The notes beneath the pieces were generated by a model. The model was not told the origin of the DNA, did not search any database, and saw only the letters and a program-made list of their open reading frames with translations. Positions 8,567 through 17,318 of a stretch of DNA of 64,000 nucleotides are shown here, in pieces. Each line of letters begins with the position of its first letter. Position 1 is the first letter of the stretch. Source of the DNA: Nocardioides aquaticus (lineage in GTDB: Bacteria > Actinomycetota > Actinomycetes > Propionibacteriales > Nocardioidaceae); the NCBI RefSeq assembly GCF_018459925.1, contig NZ_CP075371.1, forward strand, positions 868,001-932,000. The letters are read 5' to 3'. Made by a program: the position numbers and the translations under genes.

Positions 8567-8897
8567 CCCTCGAGTGTCGGGGTGGGGGCGGGGGTGCTGT
8601 GCTCACCCGGCCCCGGCGGTCGCGGCCCCGGCGGTCGTGGCCCCGGAGGCGGCCGTGGCCCGGCCCGGCGAGCGGACCGGGCCACGGGCGCGTCATTCAC
8701 CCCAGAGCGGGTGGACAGGCCACCCGGGACGTGGTGAGTCGACGCGCTCACGACGCTAGGGGCGTCCGTACGCCGCCCGAGCCACCCCGCGGGGCGGGTC
8801 CGGCGGTCGACGACCCGGACCACGCCTGGGGGTGGTGCCCGGTCGTCGCCGTGCGCGGAGGATCGTGTCCAGGACGCGCGAGACAGGAGCAGCCGTC
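8567..8897. other. 331-base intergenic region between divergent genes
   Basis: I find no convincing gene here. The stretch 8608-8665 contains imperfect G/C-rich tandem copies of a GGCCCCGGCGGTCG-like unit. A good ribosome site (AGGAG at 8885-8889) belongs to the downstream GAF-ANTAR gene. Promoters for both divergent genes must lie here, but no clear -10/-35 pair can be assigned. Confidence 0.5.
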
Positions 8898-9629
8898 GTG
8901 GAACCCACCCCGGACACCGCCCGGACCCTGAACCAGCTGGACCCCGTGCCCGGCGACGAGGACGACGCACTGGTCGACAGCTTCCGTGAGGCCGGTCGGT
9001 CGGTGCTGGACCTGGTGCCGGACTGCATCGGGTTCAGCATCTCCCGCCTCGAGGACGGCCTGGTCTTCACGATGCTGTCCACGGCCGAGGACACCGCGGT
9101 GCTGGACGCCATGCAGTACCTCGACGACGGGCCCTGCCTGGAGGCCGTACGACGCGAGGAGCTCGTCGAGACGTCGACCGACGACCCGCTGGACGAGGGG
9201 CGGTGGCTGCTCTTCGCCACGGCCGCCTCCGAGCTGGGTGTGCGGAGCACGTTGACCCTGCCGATCTACGAGCACGAGCAGGTCAGCGGCAGCGTGAACC
9301 TGTACGCCGCCAGCGCGGACGCGTTCGAGGGCCACCACGACCGGCTCGCCGAGTTCTTCGGGGCGTGGTCGAGCGGTGCCGTCACCAACGCCGACCTCTC
9401 CTTCGAGTCCCGCCGCCGCTCCGAGCGCGGGCCCGCCCTGGCCGAGGACCTGAACCGGGTCCAGGTCGCGATCGGCATCGTCGCCGCCACGCTGTCCGTC
9501 GACGTCGACGCGGCCACCGAGCGGGTGCGTCGTGCGGCCGACCTGGCCGGGGTGAGCGAGGCGACCCTGGCGCGCGGCCTGATCGCCCTGGTGCGCCCGC
9601 CGGACCGGGACGCGGGTGACCGGCGCTAG
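8898..9629 (+). CDS. GAF-ANTAR domain protein (RNA-binding antiterminator-like)
   Basis: The GTG at 8898 follows AGGAG at 8-base spacing and gives 243 residues. A GAF sensor domain covers about residues 15-165, including YLDDGPCLEA and GVRSTLTLPI, typical of actinobacterial GAF-ANTAR proteins. The C-terminal 60 residues (LNRVQVAIGIVAATLSVDVD) fit a divergent ANTAR three-helix bundle, which binds twin RNA hairpins to prevent termination. Its stop codon overlaps the stop of the convergent kinase gene at 9626-9629. The ANTAR part is weaker than usual, so RNA binding is likely but not certain. Confidence 0.75.
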   Translation: MEPTPDTARTLNQLDPVPGDEDDALVDSFREAGRSVLDLVPDCIGFSISRLEDGLVFTMLSTAEDTAVLDAMQYLDDGPCLEAVRREELVETSTDDPLDEGRWLLFATAASELGVRSTLTLPIYEHEQVSGSVNLYAASADAFEGHHDRLAEFFGAWSSGAVTNADLSFESRRRSERGPALAEDLNRVQVAIGIVAATLSVDVDAATERVRRAADLAGVSEATLARGLIALVRPPDRDAGDRR

Positions 9630-10741
9630 GTGACGGGCGTGACCGGCATCGTCACGAAGAACGTGCTGCCCCTGCCCGGCGCGCTGTCCAGGGCGACCGT
9701 GCCCCCGCAGATGGCGACCAGCTGCTTGACCGTGCTCAGGCCCGGGCCGCCGCGGGTGGCGTGCCCCGACGTGGCCGGCGAGCAGGGGTGGGACGGGTCG
9801 AACAACCTGTCCTGCTGCGCGGCGTCGATGCCGACGCCGGTGTCGCTGACCCGGTAGAGCACCACGGTGCCGGTGCCCGTGGAGGCCGTGGTGCTCACCG
9901 TGAGCCCGACGTGGCCGCTGTCGGTGTGCTCGACGGCGTTGTCGAGCAGGTGGTCCAGGATCTGCGCGGTCCACGTCGGGTGGTCGTGGACCTGCCGCGG
10001 CACGTCGCGGCTGATGTCGAGGTCGAGCCGCAGCCCCTTGCGGGCCGCACCGCCCGAGACGCGCGCGACCGCCTCCCGTGCGGTGGCGTGCAGGTCGAGG
10101 ACCTCCGGCTCGGGCGGGGTGGTCCCGGACGCGCCGAAGTCGAGGACGCCGTCGACCAGGGCGTGCAGACGGTTGCCGGCGCGCTGCAGGACCGCCACCA
10201 GCTCGTCGCGGTCGGCGGGGTCCTCGGTCGTGGCCAGCAGCTCCACCGCGGCGAGGATGCTGGTCAGCGGGGTGCGCAGCTCGTGGCTCATCCGCGCCGC
10301 GAAGTCGGTCTTGGCCCGGCTGCTCTCGGCCGCGATCTGCTGGGTGACGACCAGGTCGCGGGCGACCCGCTTGCGCTCGGTGACGTCCTCGGCCACGCCG
10401 TAGACGCCGCGGACCTCGCCGTCGGCGGACCAGGGGATCCCGGAGACGGCGACGTCGCGGAGCCGGCCGTCGACGTGGCGCAGCGCCAGCTCGACGCGGG
10501 GCAGGGCCTCGTGGAGGGCCTTCGCGAAGGCATCCCGCGCCCGCTCCACGTCACCGGGCTCGAGCAGGTCGGCGAACGCGGTGCCGAGCAGGTCGTCCAC
10601 GCTGCGTCCGCTGATCAGCGCGCAGGCGGGGTTCACCTCGACGAACCTGCCGTCGAGGTCGAGCAGGAAGACCGGGTGCGGGTGGTGCTCGAACAGGGAG
10701 CGGTAGCGCTCCTCGAGGTGGGGGCGTTCGCGCTCGGGCAC
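9626..10741 (-). CDS. PAS-domain sensor histidine kinase, orphan
   Basis: The start is set at GTG 10741, giving 371 residues; longer in-frame extensions have no domain similarity. A PAS domain lies near residues 10-125 (RYRSLFEHHPHPVFLLD and GVAEDVTERKR). It is followed by the H-box ARMSHELRTPLTSIL and an HATPase domain with LDNAVEH, DTGVGI and a GGPGL variant of the G-box. There is no membrane segment, so it senses cytoplasmic signals. No response regulator is adjacent. It is divergent from the HAMP-containing kinase at 10833, with 91 bases between. Confidence 0.82.
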   Translation of the reverse strand: MPERERPHLEERYRSLFEHHPHPVFLLDLDGRFVEVNPACALISGRSVDDLLGTAFADLLEPGDVERARDAFAKALHEALPRVELALRHVDGRLRDVAVSGIPWSADGEVRGVYGVAEDVTERKRVARDLVVTQQIAAESSRAKTDFAARMSHELRTPLTSILAAVELLATTEDPADRDELVAVLQRAGNRLHALVDGVLDFGASGTTPPEPEVLDLHATAREAVARVSGGAARKGLRLDLDISRDVPRQVHDHPTWTAQILDHLLDNAVEHTDSGHVGLTVSTTASTGTGTVVLYRVSDTGVGIDAAQQDRLFDPSHPCSPATSGHATRGGPGLSTVKQLVAICGGTVALDSAPGRGSTFFVTMPVTPVT

Positions 10742-10832
10742 CGTCCACCGTAACTGCGCGGGCCGCGCGGTGTGCAGCGAACTCCGTGACGGGGGGCGGC
10801 GCACCCGGTGACGGGGCCCTACTGTCTGCTGC

Positions 10833-12251
10833 GTGAGGACGTCCTGGTTCGGCTCGATGCGGGTCCGGATCCTCGCCGTCGTCATCGGTCTGCTGCTCGT
10901 CTCGGCCGTCGGGTCCGTGCTCGTGCTGCGGGCGGCGCTGCTGGCCAACCTGGAGGACGAGGTCGCCGTCTCGCTGGAGCGGGAGGCCGAGGAGTTCCGG
11001 CTGCTCGCCGGCGGTACCGACCCACGGACCGGCGAGCCGTTCGCCGGGGACCTCGAGGCGGTCTTCGACGTCTACTTCGCCCGCGAGGTCCCCGACGAGG
11101 GCGAGTCGCTGCTGGCCTTCGTCGACGGCGCCCTCTACGAGTCCCGCCGGGCGACCGGCGCCGCGGAGCCGGGGGAGCTGACGGAGGCGACGGCCTCCTG
11201 GCTGGCCCTGGACGCGGACCGGCGCGGGGTCCTGGACACCCCGGTCGGGGAGGCGCGCTACGTCGCCCTGCCGCTGGAGGGTGCCGACGGGCGCGACGGC
11301 GTCTTCGTGGTCGCCAACTTCCCCGCCCTCGAGCGGGACGAGATCGAGGAGTCCGTCCGCGCCCAGCTGCAGATCACGCTGGTGGCGCTGGTCCTGGCCT
11401 CGATCGTCGGCGCGCTGCTGGCCGGGCGGGTGCTGCGCCCGCTGGTGCGGCTGGCCCACACCGCGCGGACCATCTCGGACACCGACCTGACCCGCCGGAT
11501 CCCGGTCCGCGGGCGCGACGAGGCCTCGATGATCGCCCTGGCGTTCAACGACATGCTGACCCGCCTGGAGCAGGTGTTCGCGACGCAGCGCGCGTTCCTC
11601 GACGACACCAGCCACGAGCTGCGCACGCCGCTGACGATCATCCGCGGCCAGATCGAGCTGCTCGCGCTCGACGACACCGAGGAGGCGCGGGCCGAGACCA
11701 TCGCCCTGGTCACCGACGAGGTGGACCGGCTGTCCCGGATGGTCGACGACCTGTTCCTGCTGGCGCGCGCCGAGCACCCCGACTTCCTGCGGCCCGACGA
11801 CCTCGCCGTCGACGACCTGGTCGAGGGGCTGCACCGCACGCTGGCGGCCCTGGCGCCGGTGCACCTCCGGGTGGAGGCCCTGACCGGCCTCGTGGTGCGC
11901 GCCGACCGGCAGCGGCTGACCCAGGCCGTCGTGCAGCTGGTGTCCAACGCGCTCCGGCACGCCGGCCCGGACGCCACGATCGAGGTCGTCGCCCGCGCCG
12001 ACGGCTCGGAGCTGGTCCTCACGGTCGGCGACGACGGCCCGGGCGTCCCGGCCGCCGAGGCGGAGTCGATCTTCGACCGCTCCGTGCGCGGGGGGTCCGC
12101 GGCGGCCGGTGGCGCCGGGCTCGGGCTGTCGATCGTCCGGGCCATCCTGGAGGCGCACCGCGGTTCGGCGAGGGTGCTGCCGACGGACGGGCCGGGCGCG
12201 ACCTTCGAGCTGCGGCTGCCGCTGGGCAGCGACGTCGTCGCCGGGGTCTGA
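10833..12251 (+). CDS. membrane sensor histidine kinase with HAMP domain, orphan
   Basis: The 472-residue protein has a first membrane helix near residues 10-32, an extracellular sensor region to about 170 and a second helix near 175-200. A HAMP domain with RPLVRLAHTARTI follows, then the H-box DDTSHELRTPLTIIRGQ and an HATPase domain (VSNALRHA, GDDGPGVP, GAGLGLSIV). All kinase motifs are intact. A TACTGT hexamer at 10820-10825 lies 7 bases before the GTG, which fits a leaderless transcript. No partner response regulator is next to it; the downstream convergent gene is an SGNH hydrolase. Confidence 0.85.
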   Translation: MRTSWFGSMRVRILAVVIGLLLVSAVGSVLVLRAALLANLEDEVAVSLEREAEEFRLLAGGTDPRTGEPFAGDLEAVFDVYFAREVPDEGESLLAFVDGALYESRRATGAAEPGELTEATASWLALDADRRGVLDTPVGEARYVALPLEGADGRDGVFVVANFPALERDEIEESVRAQLQITLVALVLASIVGALLAGRVLRPLVRLAHTARTISDTDLTRRIPVRGRDEASMIALAFNDMLTRLEQVFATQRAFLDDTSHELRTPLTIIRGQIELLALDDTEEARAETIALVTDEVDRLSRMVDDLFLLARAEHPDFLRPDDLAVDDLVEGLHRTLAALAPVHLRVEALTGLVVRADRQRLTQAVVQLVSNALRHAGPDATIEVVARADGSELVLTVGDDGPGVPAAEAESIFDRSVRGGSAAAGGAGLGLSIVRAILEAHRGSARVLPTDGPGATFELRLPLGSDVVAGV

Positions 12252-12282
12252 GACGCCTGAGGGAGCTGCGGCGACGCGAGCG

Positions 12283-13101
12283 TCAGTCGACGACGCCCTC
12301 GGCGGTGAGCAGGTCGCGCACCCGGGTGGCGATCATGCCGTGGCCCAGGTTGGTGGGCAGCACGGCGTCCTCGGCCACGGCGCCCGGCTCGTCCGCGGGC
12401 AGCCACGGCGGCTCGGCGAGCGGGTCGGCGTACGCGACCCCGGCGTCCTCGGCCGCGGCCTGCACGGCCGTGCGGACCTCGGGCCCGCCGGTGGTCGGCG
12501 GGTAGAGCGCCGGCCACATCGGCCCCACGACGACCACGGTGACCTCGGGCAGGCCCTTGGTCAGGACGCCGAGGGTGCGGCGCGCGGCCTGCTGGACCGC
12601 GGCGGGATCGCTGGCCGCGTCGATGCGCCCGCCGATCACCACGACCGCGTCCTCCGGGCCGCCCGCGCCGTCGCCGGCCCAGTCGGTCACGAGCTCCTCG
12701 GCGCGGTCGACGAACGTGGTGCCGGCGGCGCCGGCGACGTAGCCGCTGGCGGTGACGGCGTACGGCGTCACCTCGACGCCGGCCCGCTTGCCGAGCAGGA
12801 CGGGCCAGGCCTTCTCGCCCTCCCCGCCGAGGGGGGACCCGGCGGTGTAGCCGTCGCCGAGGACCGCGACCTGCACGTCGCCGCCGTCACCGCCGCCGGC
12901 TTCCTCGTCCGTCGTCTCGGACGGGTCGGGCGAGGCGGGGCCGGACGGGTCCAGCGCCTCGGCGGGCAGGTCGGCCGGCGGCGGGTAGGAGACCACCAGC
13001 CAGCCCGAGAAGGCGATCACGACGACCGCCATGACGACGGCCACGACGGCCAGCACCGGGCTCGCGCCCCCGCCGGTGCGTCCCCCATGTAGACCCAGCA
13101 C
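12283..13101 (-). CDS. membrane-anchored SGNH/GDSL-type hydrolase
   Basis: The 272-residue product has an N-terminal membrane anchor (about residues 14-38), a Pro/Glu-rich linker and an SGNH hydrolase domain. The block I motif is VAVLGDGYTAG, where the usual GDS nucleophile is written GDG. VIGGRID occupies the GxND block, and TNLGHGMIA the final His block. The Ser and Asn positions therefore look altered, so activity is uncertain. The enzyme family deacylates sugars and lipids outside the membrane. It is downstream of the MASE4 kinase, separated by a repeat module. Confidence 0.7.
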   Translation of the reverse strand: MLGLHGGRTGGGASPVLAVVAVVMAVVVIAFSGWLVVSYPPPADLPAEALDPSGPASPDPSETTDEEAGGGDGGDVQVAVLGDGYTAGSPLGGEGEKAWPVLLGKRAGVEVTPYAVTASGYVAGAAGTTFVDRAEELVTDWAGDGAGGPEDAVVVIGGRIDAASDPAAVQQAARRTLGVLTKGLPEVTVVVVGPMWPALYPPTTGGPEVRTAVQAAAEDAGVAYADPLAEPPWLPADEPGAVAEDAVLPTNLGHGMIATRVRDLLTAEGVVD

Positions 13102-13150
13102 GCGACGACCCTAGCGACCCGACGGCGTCCTGGTCAGGCCCTCCCGCCGC

Positions 13151-13237
13151 CGAGATGACGCTCGCGGACAGCCGAGATGACGCTCGCGGACAGCCGAGAT
13201 GACGCTCGCGGCGCGTCGAGACGACGTTTGCGGCGGC
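13151..13237 (+). repeat. 22-bp repeat module, copy b (units A-A-B-C)
   Basis: Four contiguous 22-bp units start at 13151, 13173, 13195 and 13217. The first three share CGAGATGACGCTCGCGG exactly. The last is a diverged C unit (CGAGACGACGTTTGCGG) that runs into the TCA stop complement of the kinase gene. Confidence 0.9.
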
Positions 13238-14902
13238 TCACCGCACGTGGATCCTCGGGGGTCCGCTCGCGGGGACGGCGGTCGTCGACGCCACCGTGGC
13301 CAGCGATCCCGGGGCGGGGCGGTCGGGCAGGAACAGGTCGAAGCCGCGGCGGACGCGGTCGTAGGAGGCCGAGCCACCGTGCGCCTCGACGAGGTCGCGC
13401 ACGACCGACAGGCCCAGGCCGGACCCGGCGGCGGCGTCCACGTGCTCGGGGGCACGGGAGTACCGGTCGAAGAGGCGGTCGACGAACGCCTCGGGCACGC
13501 CGTCACCGGCGTCGTCGACGCTGATCGAGACCCCGCCGTCGTCGGCGCGGGCGCGCAGACGGACGGGCTCGGCGCCGTACTTGAGCGCGTTCGAGACCAG
13601 GTTGCCGAGGACCTGCTGCAGCCGCAGCGGGTCGGCGACCAGCGGCAGGTCCAGGTCGCCCTCGAGGTGGACCTCGGCGTCGGGGAACGCGGCGACGACC
13701 TCCTCGAGGACGGTGCCGACCCGCAGGGTGCGGGAGTGGATCTCGAGCACGCCCTGGTCGGCCTTGGTCACGGTGACCAGGTCGTCGATCATCAGGGTCA
13801 GCCGCCGGGTCAGGTCCTGGCCGCGGCGGACCATCCGGGCGGCCTGCTCGCGGGGGAGGTCCGCGTCCTCCAGCAGCTCGAGGTAGCCCGCGATCCCCGT
13901 CACCGGGGTGCGCATGTCGTGGGTCACGACGGCCGTGAGGTGGTCGCGCGCGGCGTGGGCCTCGCGCAGGGCGGCGTTCTGCGCGGCCAGGCGGACGGCG
14001 TCGAGGCGCACCCGACGGTGCAGGGCGGTGATCTCGCGGAGCAGGGCGAGCAGCACGACGACGGCGGCGGCGAGGGCGAGCAGACGGGCGGCGTACCAGC
14101 CGAGGGTGAACCGGTCGGCCGCGAGCAGCGTCAGCGCGACGTCGCCGCCGGTCGCGACGACGGCGACGAGCGCCCAGCCCTCCGGGCCGACGCGGCGGCG
14201 GGCGGCGAACCCGCGAAGCGCGAGCCCGAGGGAGACCAGGACGACCACGGCCATCGGCGGGCCCACGGTGCGGGTCAGCGCGGTGTAGTCGGCGCCGTCG
14301 ATCACCGCCGGGACGGTGGCCGAGCCGATCGTCGCCCAGGCCACGACGACCAGGGCCGCCAGGACGACGACGCCCTGGCTGGTCAGGATCCGGCGGCTGC
14401 GCGCCTCGGGGCGGTCCAGGAGGTCGTGCACGGCGGGGGGCCAGGGCACCAGGGCGAGGCCGAGCAGCAGGGCGAACCCGGCGTGCCACGACGTCCACAG
14501 CCAGGCGGCGCTGCTGGGCGCGGCGTTCAGCAGGCCGTCGGGGGCGAGCACCCCGGGGAAGGTGAGTCCGTGGAAGAGCACGGTCACCGAGGAGAAGGTG
14601 TAGGCCCACGACAGCGCCAGCAGGCGGGGCCCGGCGCCGGTGCGGTACTGCTCGGTCAGCAGGACCGCGGTGAGCAGGTCGATGCCCAGGACGAGGGTGA
14701 GGAACGCCGGCAGGAACGCCGGGGTCTCGCCGAGCGGCTGGCGGGCGACGACGAGCAGGACGAGCACGAGGGGGACCAGGGCCGCGGCAACGAGGAGGAC
14801 CGTACGGCGGGCCGAGTCGCCGGGCCGGTCGTCGCGGCGGTCCCTGCGGTCCTCGGGTGCGGAGCCGTCGCGGGGAGGGGAGATCAGGCTGGCGGCGACC
14901 AC
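13238..14902 (-). CDS. MASE4-domain membrane histidine kinase, orphan
   Basis: GTG 14902 gives 554 residues. About eight membrane helices occupy residues 25-265. The segment with LPAFLTLVLGIDLLTAVLL, HGLTFPGV and TSWHAGFALLLG matches the MASE4 membrane sensor domain. A coiled linker follows, then a kinase core with H-box VVTHDMRTPVTGIAGYLELL and HATPase motifs NLVSNALKYG, DAGDGVP and GSGLGLSVV. MASE4 is more often joined to GGDEF domains, so a kinase output is notable. No response regulator is adjacent. The 3' end touches repeat copy b and the 5' flank holds copy c; the start is only moderately certain. Confidence 0.8.
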   Translation of the reverse strand: MVAASLISPPRDGSAPEDRRDRRDDRPGDSARRTVLLVAAALVPLVLVLLVVARQPLGETPAFLPAFLTLVLGIDLLTAVLLTEQYRTGAGPRLLALSWAYTFSSVTVLFHGLTFPGVLAPDGLLNAAPSSAAWLWTSWHAGFALLLGLALVPWPPAVHDLLDRPEARSRRILTSQGVVVLAALVVVAWATIGSATVPAVIDGADYTALTRTVGPPMAVVVLVSLGLALRGFAARRRVGPEGWALVAVVATGGDVALTLLAADRFTLGWYAARLLALAAAVVVLLALLREITALHRRVRLDAVRLAAQNAALREAHAARDHLTAVVTHDMRTPVTGIAGYLELLEDADLPREQAARMVRRGQDLTRRLTLMIDDLVTVTKADQGVLEIHSRTLRVGTVLEEVVAAFPDAEVHLEGDLDLPLVADPLRLQQVLGNLVSNALKYGAEPVRLRARADDGGVSISVDDAGDGVPEAFVDRLFDRYSRAPEHVDAAAGSGLGLSVVRDLVEAHGGSASYDRVRRGFDLFLPDRPAPGSLATVASTTAVPASGPPRIHVR

Positions 14903-14959
14903 GTCAGCATGATCGGTGCCACGGGCCGGAGCGTGAAGTGCCTTCCCGGGTGAGGCCGC

Positions 14960-15024
14960 CGAGATGGCGCTCGCGGACGGCCGAGATGACGCTCGCGGCG
15001 CGTCGAGGTGACGGTTGCGGCGCC
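14960..15024 (+). repeat. 22-bp A-B-C repeat module, copy c
   Basis: Units begin at 14960 (A), 14982 (B) and 15004 (C). The C unit reads CGAGGTGACGGTTGCGG and runs directly into the stop of the metalloprotease gene at 15025. Confidence 0.9.
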
Positions 15025-17037
15025 TCACCGCACGCGGATCGTCGTGGCGGCGCTCGCGGGCGAGGTGCCGACGCGGTTGGTCGCCGTGACCCGGACGGTG
15101 TGCCGGCCGCGGGAGACCCCCTTCACCACGACGGCGCGCCTCGTCGCCGCGACCTGCCTGCTGCGCTCGCCGCTGACCAGGACCGTGTAGCCGGTCACGG
15201 GCGCCCCGTTCGCCGCGGCCGGGCGCCAGGTCACCGTCGCCGTCGTCCCGCGCACCGAGACGCCTGGCGCCGCCATCCGGACCGGCGCGGCGGCCGGTGT
15301 CACCGGGGCGGACGCCGCGGAGGCCGGTGAGCTGCCGACGGCGTTCACGGCGGTGACCACGAAGCGGTACGGGGTCCCGTTGGCCAGCCCGCTCAGCGTG
15401 GCCGAGCGCGCGTCGCCGCCGAGCACCGCGGTCGCGCCGCCGGGGGTGCTGGTGACGGAGTAGGAGGTGACGGGGGAGCCGCCGTCGGCGGTCGGGGCGG
15501 TCCACGACACGCGGGCCCGTCCGGGGCCGGCGGTGGCGGTGACACCGGTGGGGGCCGGGGGTGCGGTGGCGGCGTCGGGGTCCGGCGCCGGGTCGGGGTC
15601 GCAGCCGGGCGCCTCGACGTCGTACGCCCCCAGGCTCGCGTAGGTGGTCCACCCGGCGCTCACGCCGTCGACCACCGCACCGCTGCCGGCGCCCGCGACC
15701 TCCACCAGGTAGCGGCCGTCGGCGGGCACGCCCAGCGCGGCGTCGAGCCCGTACGCCCGGGTGTCGTCGGTCCGCCCGGCGACCGGGTCGTCGGTGACGA
15801 GCACCGAGCCGTCGGGGGAGAGGAGCCGCGCGACGACGTCGAGGTCGGGGCTCGCCGAGGGGCTGCGGACCGTGACCACGCTGCCCGCGCTGCACTGACC
15901 GAGGGTGAAGGTGTCCCGGTCGGCCGCCGAGGTGACGTAGGCCGTCGCGGGCGGGGGTCCGGGCGGCTCGTCGGCGCGACGCGGGAGGTGCTTGCCGATC
16001 AGGGCGAGGTCGTCCTCGCGGTTGCTGGCGCCGGCGTACTCGCCGCGGCTCCACTGCGTCAGCGGGCGGCCGTAGCCGACGCCCATGATCGGGGCCCAGG
16101 CGCCGTGGCCGCCGTAGTAGGCGTCGCGCGCGGTGCCGTCGTGGTCCAGGCCGAGGGTGTGCCCCACCTCGTGGCTGGTGGCCTCGGCGACCGCCTTGGG
16201 GGACTGGCCGAGAGCCTGCGGGAAGACCCACGCCGTCTGGTAGTCGCCGCCCAGGAGGCTGAAGACGTCGACGTAGGCCAGGCCGCCGCACGGGTCGCCG
16301 CACAGTGCCGAGAGGGCGGGGTCGCTCGGCGTGACGAGCGCGCGCACGCCGTACGTCGGGTCCTCCGGGCTGTCGCGCTCGAGGCCGGCCCGGCCGGGGT
16401 CCTGCGTGGTGACGTCGACGTCGTAGGCCGCGAAGTCTTCGCTGACCATGGACCAGACGAGCTGCACCGCGGCGCGCTCGGCGTCGTCGAACGCGGGCCC
16501 GTTGCCACCGAGGTCCCACGCCGGGTAGACCCCGGGGACGTGCCACGCGTCCTCGTCGTCGGTCGTGTGGCCGTCGACGTCGATCAGGATCGTACGGCTG
16601 GCGCCGGGGTTGCTGTGTAGCGCGAAGGTGTCGCCCAGCGGTGCTGCGGCCTGACGCAGGAGCCGGCCGTCGGGGACGACCGGGGGCGGGTCGCTCGCTG
16701 CGGGCTCGACGTAGAAGAGGAGGCCGTCGGTGTCGAGGCGGGCGGTGCGGTCGGAGCGCAGCAGCGTGGCCAGGTCGCGAGGGGCGACGTCGTTGCGTCG
16801 GGCCGCCGTCGGGAGCCGGTCGCCGAGCTCGCGGAGCGCCGCCGTGCCGCCGGCGGGGTCCTCCAGCAGCGGGTCGTCCCGGTCGGTGGTACCGGTGGCG
16901 CGGTCCTCGGCGGGCACGGCCACCGGTGGGCCGGCGGGTGAGGCGGCTGCGGGGGTCGGCGGCAGCGCGGCGACGACCCCGAGCGCGAGCACTGCGGACG
17001 CGACCCGGGCGGACGCGGCTCGGACGACGTGGTGCAC
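15025..17037 (-). CDS. secreted zinc metalloprotease with two fibronectin type III domains
   Basis: GTG 17037 follows GAGGGAGG and begins a signal peptide (about residues 1-33), giving 670 residues. The catalytic motif HEVGHTLGLDH (residues 289-299) is the HExxHxxGxxH zinc site of metzincins, followed by a Met-turn candidate (APIMGVGY, Met318). Four nearby Cys residues could form disulfides. A beta-rich region near 355-460 is followed by two fibronectin type III repeats (about 475-560 and 565-670). The protein should be exported and degrade extracellular proteins. A second, unrelated secreted metalloprotease lies 3.3 kb downstream. Confidence 0.85.
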   Translation of the reverse strand: MHHVVRAASARVASAVLALGVVAALPPTPAAASPAGPPVAVPAEDRATGTTDRDDPLLEDPAGGTAALRELGDRLPTAARRNDVAPRDLATLLRSDRTARLDTDGLLFYVEPAASDPPPVVPDGRLLRQAAAPLGDTFALHSNPGASRTILIDVDGHTTDDEDAWHVPGVYPAWDLGGNGPAFDDAERAAVQLVWSMVSEDFAAYDVDVTTQDPGRAGLERDSPEDPTYGVRALVTPSDPALSALCGDPCGGLAYVDVFSLLGGDYQTAWVFPQALGQSPKAVAEATSHEVGHTLGLDHDGTARDAYYGGHGAWAPIMGVGYGRPLTQWSRGEYAGASNREDDLALIGKHLPRRADEPPGPPPATAYVTSAADRDTFTLGQCSAGSVVTVRSPSASPDLDVVARLLSPDGSVLVTDDPVAGRTDDTRAYGLDAALGVPADGRYLVEVAGAGSGAVVDGVSAGWTTYASLGAYDVEAPGCDPDPAPDPDAATAPPAPTGVTATAGPGRARVSWTAPTADGGSPVTSYSVTSTPGGATAVLGGDARSATLSGLANGTPYRFVVTAVNAVGSSPASAASAPVTPAAAPVRMAAPGVSVRGTTATVTWRPAAANGAPVTGYTVLVSGERSRQVAATRRAVVVKGVSRGRHTVRVTATNRVGTSPASAATTIRVR

Positions 17038-17114
17038 GGACCCTCCCTCGGACTCTCGGACCCTAGACGCGGCGGAGGCGGCGCGGGGCCGTTCGACCGG
17101 ACCGGGCCGGACGT

Positions 17115-17182
17115 CCTGTCCGGAATCGTCATCTCGAGGCGCCGCGAGCGTCATCTCGGCCGGTCGGGAGGGTCACCTCGGC
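17115..17182 (-). repeat. 22-bp A-B-C repeat module, copy d
   Basis: Three units on the minus strand lie between divergent genes, so this copy is upstream of two starts rather than next to a stop. Unit A is diverged; unit B keeps the consensus. Confidence 0.8.
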
Positions 17183-17318
17183 TTGTTTCGCAGACGGGGT
17201 CCGGGGGAAATATCGGAGGGGGCTCGGGGGGCCGGAGGTCCCCGAGCCGCCAGCGCTCCTACTAGCGTGCCGCCAGCAGGTCATCAGAGGTCCTGCCCGG
17301 GACGGAGGGAGGACCGGC

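Noticed and set aside
8608..8665. Small GC-rich coding region or protein repeat
   Set aside because: The G/C-rich tandem sequence gives low-complexity frames in all directions and no start with a ribosome site.
13151..13237. Possible CRISPR array
   Set aside because: The units are contiguous with no spacers, number at most four per site, and are scattered at ten places without cas genes.
13238..16546. A single open frame of 1102 codons on the minus strand covering the MASE4 kinase and more
   Set aside because: Only the part after 14902 has protein-like sequence. The rest is the opposite-frame shadow of the protease gene, a known effect of very high GC content.
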